9,621 bases of DNA from Desulfamplus sp. (GTDB lineage Bacteria > Desulfobacterota > Desulfobacteria > Desulfobacterales > Desulfobacteraceae): positions 1 through 9,621 of the forward strand of contig JADFXA010000064.1 of the NCBI GenBank assembly GCA_015233755.1, written 5' to 3'. Below, piece after piece: positions 1-6,663 of the stretch. A program made the position numbers and the translations under genes. Every line of letters starts with the position of its first letter. Position 1 is the stretch's first letter. A model generated the notes under the pieces. It saw only the letters and a program-made list of their open reading frames with translations. It was not told the origin of the DNA and searched no databases.

Positions 1-316
1 TAAGGGGTTTACCACTATTGATAACTCTTCCAGTCAGAGAGGCAGTTTTGCTTAAATTTTTTATCTCTTTTACACTGCTATCTTTTTGATCAAAGGAATA
101 GGGAAAAGAGATACGATCCTCATCTTCGTGGTATATGGCAATAAAAAAATTATCTACATTTATGATTTTAGAAAGAGATTTGTGTATAGCTTGATAAAAT
201 TCATCAAGAGTTTTTGTTCTATTGACTGCGTCTGCAATTTCAATCATCACATCTATAGTTTTATGGGTATTTCTTATATCAGGACATTCATTTTTGGTCT
301 GATTTTTTTGTTTCAT
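1..316 (-). CDS. GAF-domain sensor protein, N-terminal part (cut by the left edge)
   Basis: About 105 codons are open from the ATG at 314-316 to the left edge with no stop, so the C-terminal output domain is missing. The N-terminus is hydrophilic. A segment with the pattern of a GAF domain follows: 'TLDEFYQAIHKSL', then 'VDNFFIAIYHEDEDRISFPY', then 'TASLTGRVINSGKPL'. GAF domains with this pattern usually sit before a histidine kinase, diguanylate cyclase or further PAS/GAF modules in cytoplasmic signalling proteins; which one applies here cannot be seen. The start is uncertain: in-frame ATGs also lie at 328 and 358. The ATG at 316 is chosen because a weak GGA lies about 7 nt upstream, whereas the other two have no visible ribosome binding site. 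The gene is divergent from the NifA-like activator, whose own N-terminus is also a GAF domain. Confidence is high that this is a real gene and low on its specific role. Confidence 0.8.
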   Translation of the reverse strand, partial: MKQKNQTKNECPDIRNTHKTIDVMIEIADAVNRTKTLDEFYQAIHKSLSKIINVDNFFIAIYHEDEDRISFPYSFDQKDSSVKEIKNLSKTASLTGRVINSGKPL

Positions 317-472
317 TGTAACATCCATGCCATACGCGGCATCACTTATAAAAAACATATTTAATCTTATAGTATTATTTGTTAAATATTTGAGCCAGAT
401 TTAGAGGCTGTGTAAAAAGCAAAGTAAATATTAGTTTACACTATATTTTTAATAACTATCTCATTAAAGGTG

Positions 473-492
473 TCATAAATCAAGATTTATGA
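473..492. promoter_or_regulatory. Perfect 9+9 bp palindrome in the divergent control region
   Basis: TCATAAATC (473-481) and GATTTATGA (484-492) are perfect inverted arms separated by AA. The site lies between the divergent GAF-sensor gene and the NifA-like activator, about 30 bp upstream of a candidate extended -10 element at 518-526. Its size and symmetry fit an operator for a dimeric regulator. A chance palindrome or a short RNA hairpin is possible in such AT-rich DNA. No known regulator's consensus is recognised. Confidence 0.4.
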
Positions 493-517
493 TAGTGTGC
501 TTAATTAACTTAAAGAG

Positions 518-526
518 TGGTAAGAT
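518..526 (+). promoter_or_regulatory. Candidate extended -10 promoter of the NifA-like gene
   Basis: TGGTAAGAT (TG at 518-519, hexamer 521-526) matches the extended -10 pattern TGnTANNAT. It would give a leader of about 30 nt that includes the AAGGA ribosome binding site. No good -35 box is seen at 16-18 bp spacing, which extended -10 promoters tolerate. No GG-N10-GC sigma-54 site was found between 370 and 560. This is a by-eye call. Confidence 0.25.
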
Positions 527-550
527 TAACTTTTATATAAATCAAAGTTG

Positions 551-555
551 AAGGA
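551..555 (+). promoter_or_regulatory. Ribosome binding site of the NifA-like gene
   Basis: AAGGA lies 9 nt upstream of the ATG at 565 and supports that start. Confidence 0.6.
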
Positions 556-564
556 TTGTATTAA

Positions 565-2088
565 ATGAAGTCTATAGAAGAGATTTCCCTTCTTTATGAA
601 ATAAACGAAGCATTAAATGACAATACAGATATGAAAAAGGCTCTCTACAAGGTTTTAGAGATACTATCTGAATCTTTAAACCTTGTGCGGGGGACGGTTA
701 CACTTCTTGATCATATAACAAAAGAGATAAGAATAGAGGTTGCACATGGCATTCCTGAAAAAGCTATGAAGCGGGCAAAATATAAACTTGGTGAAGGAAT
801 TACTGGAAAGGTTATCCAAACAGGAGAACCAGCAGTTGTGCCAATTATAAATGAAGAACCACTTTTTCTCAATAAAACCGCTTCCCATAAAGGAGAAGTT
901 GGTATGGATTACTCATTTATATGTGTGCCTGTTAAAAAAGGTAACCGTGTTGTTGGTGCTTTGAGTGCTGATAGACCATATCAGGGGAAAACTGCCCTTC
1001 AACAGGGTGAGAAGGTTTTATCTGTTGTAGCAACAATGATTGCCCGCCATGTTATTAATCTTGAGCGGCTTCATACAGAAAAGGATAAATTAAAACAGGA
1101 GAATATCCGGCTAAAAGGTGAGCTTGAAAATAGATATAGCTTTTCCAATATTATTGGTAATAGCAATAAAATGAGAGAGGTTTTTCAGATGATCTCTCAA
1201 GTTTCAAGAAGCAATGCCACTGTTTTAATAAGAGGAGAGAGTGGAACTGGTAAAGAGTTGATTGCCAATTCAATTCATTACAACAGCCACAGAAACAGCC
1301 ACCCTTTTGTTAAGATCAACTGTGCCGCACTTCCTACTAATTTGATAGAAAGCGAGCTTTTTGGACATGAAAAAGGCTCTTTTACAGGAGCTTTGCAACA
1401 AAAAAAAGGCAAGTTTGAGATGGCTCATAAAGGGACGATTTTTTTAGATGAGATTGGCACTATGGATCTATCTGTTCAAGTTAAACTTCTAAGAGTGCTT
1501 CAAGAAAAGGAGTTTGAGAGGGTAGGGGGGCATGAAACTATCAAAGTTGATGTAAGAATTATTGCGGCCACAAACAGCAACCTTGAGAGTATGGTAGAAA
1601 AGGGTACTTTTAGAGATGATCTCTATTTTAGGCTGAATGTCTTTCCTATCTATGTTCCAAGTTTGAGAATGAGAAAAACTGACGTTATACTTCTTGCCGA
1701 CCATTTTCTTGAAAAGTATTCAAAAGAGCATTTTAAGGATATAAAAAGATTCTCAACTCCTGCCATTGATATGCTCATGGAATACCATTGGCCTGGTAAT
1801 GTTCGAGAGCTTGAAAATTGCATTGAGAGGGCTATACTTCTATGTAATGAAGGTGCAATTCACAGCTATCATCTACCGCCAAGTCTTCAAACCGGAAAAA
1901 CTTCGCAAACTCTTGCTCCAATAACTATGGATCAAGCTGTTGCAAATCTTGAACGCGAAATGATAATTGATTCTCTAAAGAACACGCGGGGAAATATTAA
2001 AAAAGCAGCTGAGCTTGTTGGCACTACGGTAAGAATATTTGCCTACAAAGCTTCTAAATATGGTGTAGATTATAAAGATTATAGATAA
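565..2088 (+). CDS. NifA-like sigma-54-dependent transcriptional activator (GAF - AAA+ - HTH)
   Basis: A 507-residue bacterial enhancer-binding protein that would use ATP hydrolysis to open promoters bound by RNA polymerase with sigma-54. Domains: GAF sensor at about 20-165; a short charged helix at 165-190; the sigma-54 AAA+ domain at about 192-430; a C-terminal DNA-binding helix-turn-helix at about 475-500. Visible motifs are Walker A GESGTGKE (224-231), the sigma-54 contact loop GSFTGA (271-276, usually GAFTGA), Walker B IFLDE (292-296), a 'FRDDLYFRLNVFP' arginine-finger segment (349-361) and sensor II WPGNVREL (409-416). The GAF-AAA-HTH order and the tail 'GTTVRIFAYKASKYGVDYKDYR' resemble NifA-type proteins of deltaproteobacteria. 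The CX4C motif of oxygen-sensitive rhizobial NifA is not seen in the linker after the AAA+ domain. No nif genes are visible, so a nitrogen-fixation role is unproven. AAGGA 9 nt upstream supports the start. Confidence 0.92.
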   Translation: MKSIEEISLLYEINEALNDNTDMKKALYKVLEILSESLNLVRGTVTLLDHITKEIRIEVAHGIPEKAMKRAKYKLGEGITGKVIQTGEPAVVPIINEEPLFLNKTASHKGEVGMDYSFICVPVKKGNRVVGALSADRPYQGKTALQQGEKVLSVVATMIARHVINLERLHTEKDKLKQENIRLKGELENRYSFSNIIGNSNKMREVFQMISQVSRSNATVLIRGESGTGKELIANSIHYNSHRNSHPFVKINCAALPTNLIESELFGHEKGSFTGALQQKKGKFEMAHKGTIFLDEIGTMDLSVQVKLLRVLQEKEFERVGGHETIKVDVRIIAATNSNLESMVEKGTFRDDLYFRLNVFPIYVPSLRMRKTDVILLADHFLEKYSKEHFKDIKRFSTPAIDMLMEYHWPGNVRELENCIERAILLCNEGAIHSYHLPPSLQTGKTSQTLAPITMDQAVANLEREMIIDSLKNTRGNIKKAAELVGTTVRIFAYKASKYGVDYKDYR

Positions 2089-2207
2089 CTTGACTTTGTT
2101 GTAGTGTGAATTGGAATAAATTTAACTTTTATATATACAAAAATCTAACTTATTACCGAGATAAATATAGTTATAGCGTTTAAGTTAAGAATAGGGATAA
2201 ATTCAAT

Positions 2208-2903
2208 ATGTTAGGAACAATAGTTAATGCTGTTGCCATTATTGCTGGTGGTCTTATTGGAATGCTGTTTAGTGGAGGGATTCCTGAAAGGTATAATAAG
2301 ACCATAATGCACGCTGTAAGCCTTGCTGTACTTATCATTGGTATTAAAGGTGCTATGAAAAGCGATGATCTTCTTGTTGTGATATTTAGTTTAGCATTTG
2401 GCAGCCTTTTAGGTGAACTTATGCACATTGAAGATGGACTTGAAAAGGTAGGAAGAATTTTAGAAAAGAGGTTTTCTAAAGATAAAGATGACGGTCGTTT
2501 TTATCAAGGATTTATAACAGCAACTCTTATCTTCTGTGTTGGTTCAATGGCAATTGTTGGTTCTCTTGAAAGTGGACTTACTGGTAACCACCAAACACTT
2601 TTTGCAAAATCTGCATTAGATGGTATCACCTCTATAATACTTGGTTCATCTTTTGGTTTAGGTGTTATATTTTCAGGTGTACCAATATTATTATATCAAG
2701 GAGCTATCACTATGGCTGCTGTGTTTGTAAAACCATTTCTTCAACCACAGGTTGTAAGTCAAATGTCATCAGTAGGTGGTGTTCTTATTATGGCAATTGG
2801 CATAAATCTTCTTGGCGCTGCAAAAATAAGGGTTGGAAGTATGATTCCAGCTATCTTCCTTCCTATGATATGGTATATTATTTTGCTGATATATCCATGG
2901 TAA
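2208..2903 (+). CDS. DUF554 family integral membrane protein (YqgA/YdfK-like)
   Basis: A 231-residue, very hydrophobic protein with about seven likely membrane segments (near 3-20, 32-49, 54-72, 100-120, 140-173, 188-204 and 211-229). One charged loop around 73-99 carries 'EKRFSKDKDDGR'. Features recalled for DUF554 are visible: the start 'GTIVNAVAIIAGGLIG', the segment 'CVGSMAIVGSLESGLTG' (110-126), 'KSALDGITSIILGSSFG' (134-150) and a C-terminal 'INLLGAAKIRVGSMIPA' region. Length matches the family. The biochemical function of DUF554 is not established; transport is a guess from its topology. It lies 119 bp after the NifA-like gene and 89 bp before the flavoprotein gene. AGGGA 10 nt before the ATG supports the start. 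Confidence 0.88.
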   Translation: MLGTIVNAVAIIAGGLIGMLFSGGIPERYNKTIMHAVSLAVLIIGIKGAMKSDDLLVVIFSLAFGSLLGELMHIEDGLEKVGRILEKRFSKDKDDGRFYQGFITATLIFCVGSMAIVGSLESGLTGNHQTLFAKSALDGITSIILGSSFGLGVIFSGVPILLYQGAITMAAVFVKPFLQPQVVSQMSSVGGVLIMAIGINLLGAAKIRVGSMIPAIFLPMIWYIILLIYPW

Positions 2904-2960
2904 CCCATATTCTGCAACTGAAAGATTTGGCAATTCTTAGAAAAATGTCAAATCTATTAC

Positions 2961-2966
2961 TATAAT
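2961..2966 (+). promoter_or_regulatory. Candidate -10 box for the flavoprotein gene
   Basis: A consensus TATAAT lies 26 bp before the ATG at 2993. The best -35 at 18 bp spacing is TTAGAA (2937-2942), a weak match. If used, this promoter would separate the flavoprotein gene from the DUF554 gene upstream. By-eye call in AT-rich sequence. Confidence 0.3.
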
Positions 2967-2992
2967 TTTCAAAATTAAGGCAAGGATAACCA

Positions 2993-5143
2993 ATGACAAC
3001 TTTTCCTAACATTTTCACACCAATTAAAATCGGTTCTATGTATGTTAAAAACAGACTTATGATGTCTGCTATGAGCATAAATTTTGGAGTAGATGATAAA
3101 TGTCATGTTACAGATCAGTTGACCCAATATTTTGTTGAGAGGGCAAAAGGTGGCGTTGGCATGATGCTTGTCGGTGGAGGTAGCGTTCATCCAGGAGGTC
3201 AGGAGCTTCCTGATTTACCTGTTTTATATGAAGATAGCTGTATCCCATCTTTGCAAAAAATGGTTAAAGCAGTCAAAGAGGCTTGTGAATATCCTATTGT
3301 TAATAAATCCTCTCTACAAGATGATGAGTCAGTTATAAATGAGGTTAAGTTCGGAGTTCAGTTAATGCACGGTGGTCGTCAATCTTATCTTCCTCAAAAA
3401 GTTGCACCATCACCAATACCAGCCCCAGCAGTTGTCAAAGGCGAGGTTAGAGCATTAGAAGTTAATGAAATACAAGAGCTTGTCCAGTGTTTTGGAAGTG
3501 CAACAAAACGTTGCAAAGATGCAGGATTTGATTTTGTAGAGATTCATGCTGCACACGGTTATCTTATAAATCAATTTATGTCGCCTAACTCAAATATAAG
3601 GCAAGATCAGTATGGCGGATCATTTGAGAATAGAACTCGATTTCTATTTGAGATCATTGACGATATAAAGAAAAAAGCAGGTGAAGAGTTTCCTATTGGT
3701 ATTCGTATAAATGGTAGAGATTACATTAAAAATGGCTGGGAACTTGAAGATGCTGTTAAACTTGCTCCGCTTTTAGAAAAAGCAGGAGTTGCCTATCTTC
3801 ACATTTCAGGCGGTGTTTATGGTTCTACCGAACTTACTATCCCATCAATGTATTCAGCTCATGGCTGTTTTGTCTATATGGCAGAGGAGATAAAAAAGCA
3901 TGTCTCAATTCCTGTTATTACAGTTGGAAGGATAAAATCTCCTCTGCTTGCAGATGAAATATTGAGAGATGGAAAGGCTGATGTTGTCTCAATGGGTCGC
4001 GCGCTGCTTGCTGATCCATATTTACCAATAAAAGCTCAACAGGGAAAATTATCTGAAATACGTCCATGTATTGGGTGTTGCTTGGGCTGTATTCATGCTG
4101 TTCTTGCTAAAGAGCCTGGTTCATGTGTTGTAAATCCTGATGTTGGAAGAGAGTATAAATTAAAAGAGGAATATCAGAAAGAAAATCCAAGCCCCACCAC
4201 CTTGCCCCCTCCCCAAAAGAGAGGAGGGATAATTACTCCCTCACCTTTGGGGAGGGTTGGAGTGGGGCAAACAGACCAAAAATACAAAATCTTGGTTGTT
4301 GGGGCAGGGCCTGCTGGAATGGCTGCATCACGCCTCTTTGCAATTAGAGGTCATAAAGTGTTGATTGTTGAAAAAAGGACCAATTCAGGAGGATTGCTCT
4401 CTCTTGCCTCAAAAGCCCCTGGACGCGGTGAACTTGGAGATATTCTTGAATTTTTCGAAAATGAGCTTGTAAGGCTGAATGTTGAGATACTTTATGGCAA
4501 ATCTCTTGATGAGAAGATTATAGAGTCTTTTAGTCCTGACAAGGTTGTTGTTGCGACAGGCTCAATGCCAGATATGCCTATGATTAAAGGGCTTTTTCAA
4601 AGTAAAATGGACGTTGTAACCAGTGTGGATATTTTAGATAGAAATAGAGACAACAATACAACAAATAGTAATATTGAAGATAGAGCCTCTGATTCTATGA
4701 TTTCAGGTAAAAAGGTTATTGTGTTGGGTGGTGGTATGACAGGTCTTATTACTGCTGATTACATTGCTTCAAAAGGCAATGAGGTTTATGTTCTAAATCG
4801 AAAAAAGAGTTATGCAGAGGAGATGTCAGCAAATGATCGATATTATCTGAGAGAAAGCCTTAAAAAGAAAGGGGTTGTACTCTACAAGAATGTTTCGATT
4901 GAAAAATTTACATCTTGCGGCGTGGAGTTTCATATAAAAAAAGGAGATTCCATTAAAGATGCAGAAACCGTTTCTATAGATGGATGTGATATGGTCGTGA
5001 TTTCAGAGAAGCATATATCAATAAGAGATATGAAAAAATTTGAAACTCTAACCAAGGCTGAATTTCATTTTATCGGAGATGCAAAATCTCCGCGTCATCT
5101 TATGTATTGTATAAGCGAAGCTGAAGAGATTGCAAGGGGTTAA
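2993..5143 (+). CDS. Old Yellow Enzyme-type NADH:flavin oxidoreductase (2,4-dienoyl-CoA reductase / enoate reductase architecture)
   Basis: A 716-residue cytoplasmic flavoprotein predicted to carry FMN, one [4Fe-4S] cluster and FAD, passing electrons from NAD(P)H to an activated C=C bond. The N-terminal TIM barrel (about 1-350) shows 'GVQLMHGGRQ' (121-130), 'HAAHGYLINQFMSP' (185-198; Y190 aligns with the catalytic Tyr of E. coli FadH) and 'SMGRALLADP' (333-342). The cluster ligands C359, C362, C366 and C378 fit the family spacing C-x2-C-x3-C-x11-C. The FAD dinucleotide motif is GAGPAG (437-442) and the NAD(P) motif is GGGMTG (579-584). The substrate cannot be read from the sequence; an enoyl-CoA, an enoate or a trimethylamine-dehydrogenase-like substrate are all possible. 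Two oddities: a palindromic DNA element encodes residues 400-426 in the linker, and extra residues occur around 102-119. The protein is longer than the family's usual 640-680 residues, consistent with these insertions. AAGGA 6 nt upstream supports the start. Confidence 0.92.
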   Translation: MTTFPNIFTPIKIGSMYVKNRLMMSAMSINFGVDDKCHVTDQLTQYFVERAKGGVGMMLVGGGSVHPGGQELPDLPVLYEDSCIPSLQKMVKAVKEACEYPIVNKSSLQDDESVINEVKFGVQLMHGGRQSYLPQKVAPSPIPAPAVVKGEVRALEVNEIQELVQCFGSATKRCKDAGFDFVEIHAAHGYLINQFMSPNSNIRQDQYGGSFENRTRFLFEIIDDIKKKAGEEFPIGIRINGRDYIKNGWELEDAVKLAPLLEKAGVAYLHISGGVYGSTELTIPSMYSAHGCFVYMAEEIKKHVSIPVITVGRIKSPLLADEILRDGKADVVSMGRALLADPYLPIKAQQGKLSEIRPCIGCCLGCIHAVLAKEPGSCVVNPDVGREYKLKEEYQKENPSPTTLPPPQKRGGIITPSPLGRVGVGQTDQKYKILVVGAGPAGMAASRLFAIRGHKVLIVEKRTNSGGLLSLASKAPGRGELGDILEFFENELVRLNVEILYGKSLDEKIIESFSPDKVVVATGSMPDMPMIKGLFQSKMDVVTSVDILDRNRDNNTTNSNIEDRASDSMISGKKVIVLGGGMTGLITADYIASKGNEVYVLNRKKSYAEEMSANDRYYLRESLKKKGVVLYKNVSIEKFTSCGVEFHIKKGDSIKDAETVSIDGCDMVVISEKHISIRDMKKFETLTKAEFHFIGDAKSPRHLMYCISEAEEIARG
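4191..4268. repeat. In-frame palindromic repeat element inside the flavoprotein gene
   Basis: A 78-bp GC-rich palindrome in AT-rich coding DNA. Paired segments are GCCCCAC (4191-4197) with GTGGGGC (4262-4268); CCCTCCCCAAA (4207-4217) with TTTGGGGAGGG (4246-4256); and GAGGGA (4224-4229) with TCCCTC (4237-4242), around a 7-nt loop. It spans 26 codons in frame, read as a Pro/Gly-rich stretch containing 'PPPQKRGG' and 'PSPLGRVGVG', and it falls exactly between the iron-sulfur and FAD domains. This resembles dispersed palindromic elements that insert into reading frames, such as Rickettsia palindromic elements. Short AA flanks occur on both sides. Only one copy is in this window, so its dispersal is inferred. 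Confidence 0.8.
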
Positions 5144-5215
5144 GAAATTCACCTTTTTCTTACACAAATTGGGTTTGGTAGTACTCAAAGTGATCAACAA
5201 AGTAGCAATAACGTA

Positions 5216-5222
5216 GAGAGGA
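5216..5222 (+). promoter_or_regulatory. Ribosome binding site of the cysteine desulfidase gene
   Basis: GAGAGGA ends 4 nt before the ATG at 5227 and fixes that start. Confidence 0.6.
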
Positions 5223-5226
5223 ACGG

Positions 5227-6570
5227 ATGGAATATACAGTCAAAGATATTTTACAACTTGAGGTAGCCCCAGCACTTGGTTGCACAGAGCCTACAGCAAT
5301 TGCACTTGGTGCTGCTGCTGCGACATCTCTTTTGCCTTCAATACCCAAAAACAAGATAGATTCTATTGAACTCTGGCTTGATCCAAATATTTTTAAAAAT
5401 GGTCTTGCTGTTGCCATACCCGGGACAGGCGGACTTTCAGGTCTTGATCTTGCATCTGCAATTGGGGCGATAGCAGGAGACCCAATGCTTCGTATGGAGG
5501 TTCTCGTTCCGATAACAGATGATGATGTGAAATTTGCATCTCAATTTGTTGAAGATGGCAAAGTTAAAGTAAATCTACTTTCTGACCATCGTGGTCTCTA
5601 TGTAAAAACTGCAATCCAGTCAGGTCAAGATCGTGCTGTTTCAACTATTGAGGTTTTGCATGACAATATAACATCTCTTGAACTCAATGGAAAACAAATT
5701 ACAGAGCATCCTCTATTTGATAATACAAATACCAAAAAAGATCATAACGGAAATAAAAAAAATAGAGGTAATGCTGCAGAGCTTGAAAAGAGTTTAAAGC
5801 AGATAACCATGAGTGAAATCATAGCTCTTGCTGATGCACTTGATAATGATGACCTTGATTTTATTGAGCGTGGAATTGAGATGAATATGATTCTTGCAAA
5901 ATATGGTCTTGAACATGAGTGTGGTCTTCAAGTTGGAGCAACTTTGAGCAAACTTTCAGATAAAGGTTTAATATCAAAAGATATGCTCCATAATGCAAGG
6001 GTTTTAACTGCTGCTGCTGGAGATGCAAGAATGTCTGGAGCAAGGCTTCCAGCTATGAGTTCTGCTGGAAGCGGAAATCATGGTTTAACAGCTATCATTC
6101 CTGTAAAAGCTGTGGCTGACCATATTGGAGCGAAACGCGATGATCTGTGTCGTGCTGTTGGATTAAGCCACATAATGACAGCATGCATTAAAGCCCACAC
6201 AGGTAGGCTTGCTGCAATATGTGCCTGTTCTGTAGCTGCTGGAGCTGGAGCTGCTGCTGGTATTACACGCCTTCTTGGAGGAACTTCTGAGCAGATTGGT
6301 TTTGCTGTTGAAAACATAATTGAAGACCTTGCTGGCGTTATCTGTGATGGAGCAAAGAATAGTTGTGCATTAAAACTTGATACAGCAGCAGGTGCAGCAG
6401 TTCAAGCAGCCCTGTTTGCTCTTAATGGATTGAATGTAAAGATGACTGACGGTATTGTCGGGGAGAGACCAGAAAAGACCATAAGAAATATAGGCATTAT
6501 AAGCTCTCAAGGAATGGTAGAGACTGACCGTGTGATTCTAAAAATAATGGTTGATAAAATTATCAAATAG
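5227..6570 (+). CDS. cyuA: L-cysteine desulfidase, CyuA/UPF0597 (serine dehydratase alpha-like) family
   Basis: A 447-residue cytoplasmic enzyme of the family that includes Methanocaldococcus MJ1025 and E. coli CyuA (YhaM). These are oxygen-sensitive [4Fe-4S] enzymes that split L-cysteine into pyruvate, sulfide and ammonia. Visible family features are the N-terminal 'VAPALGCTEPTAIALGAA' with C19, 'AIPGTGG' (63-69), 'SGARLPAMSSAGSGNHG' (270-286), the region 'TACIKAHTGRLAAICACS' (318-335) and 'GVICDGAKNSC' (370-380). C19, one of C332/C334 and C373 or C380 are the likely cluster ligands by analogy. A hydrophilic Asn/Lys-rich stretch (164-183) looks like an expanded loop. The Ala- and Gly-rich C-terminal half is normal for the family. 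The gene follows the flavoprotein gene by 83 bp on the same strand. L-serine deamination is an alternative activity. Role: cysteine catabolism or detoxification, producing sulfide. Confidence 0.9.
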   Translation: MEYTVKDILQLEVAPALGCTEPTAIALGAAAATSLLPSIPKNKIDSIELWLDPNIFKNGLAVAIPGTGGLSGLDLASAIGAIAGDPMLRMEVLVPITDDDVKFASQFVEDGKVKVNLLSDHRGLYVKTAIQSGQDRAVSTIEVLHDNITSLELNGKQITEHPLFDNTNTKKDHNGNKKNRGNAAELEKSLKQITMSEIIALADALDNDDLDFIERGIEMNMILAKYGLEHECGLQVGATLSKLSDKGLISKDMLHNARVLTAAAGDARMSGARLPAMSSAGSGNHGLTAIIPVKAVADHIGAKRDDLCRAVGLSHIMTACIKAHTGRLAAICACSVAAGAGAAAGITRLLGGTSEQIGFAVENIIEDLAGVICDGAKNSCALKLDTAAGAAVQAALFALNGLNVKMTDGIVGERPEKTIRNIGIISSQGMVETDRVILKIMVDKIIK

Positions 6571-6614
6571 TTATTCTTTACAAGTGTCTTCATTTGCAAT
6601 TGTTATTTTATTTG

Positions 6615-6640
6615 TAGCCCTAAACTAAAGCTATGGGCTA
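6615..6640. terminator. Weak hairpin between convergent genes, possible bidirectional terminator
   Basis: TAGCCC (6615-6620) and GGGCTA (6635-6640) form a perfect 6-bp stem with a 14-nt loop. The plus-strand 3' side is ATTTTATG, and the minus-strand 3' side is A/T-rich without a clean U tract. The position, between stops facing each other at 6570 and 6664, fits a terminator, but the stem is short and the loop large. Confidence 0.35.
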
Positions 6641-6663
6641 ATTTTATGACAGTTCAAAACAAT

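Noticed and set aside
86..364. Plus-strand open frame of 92 codons near the left edge
   Set aside because: It overlaps the minus-strand GAF-sensor fragment, whose translation has clear domain character. The plus-strand product is Ile/Phe-rich with no family resemblance.
395..420. Sigma-54 promoter near GGCTGTGTAAAAAGC upstream of the NifA-like gene
   Set aside because: The spacing between GG and GC is 11, not 10, and the rest of the consensus does not match.
4180..4280. Possible frameshift or assembly error in the flavoprotein linker, because the local residues look foreign
   Set aside because: The reading frame and both flanking domains are intact on either side. The odd residues are fully explained by an in-frame palindromic DNA element.
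5160..5417. Minus-strand open frame over the start of the cysteine desulfidase gene
   Set aside because: A shadow of the plus-strand gene, which has strong family motifs and a good ribosome binding site.
6236..6261. Tandem GCTGCTGGA-like repeats in the cysteine desulfidase gene
   Set aside because: These are Ala/Gly codons in the conserved Ala- and Gly-rich part of the family, explained by codon bias rather than a repeat element.
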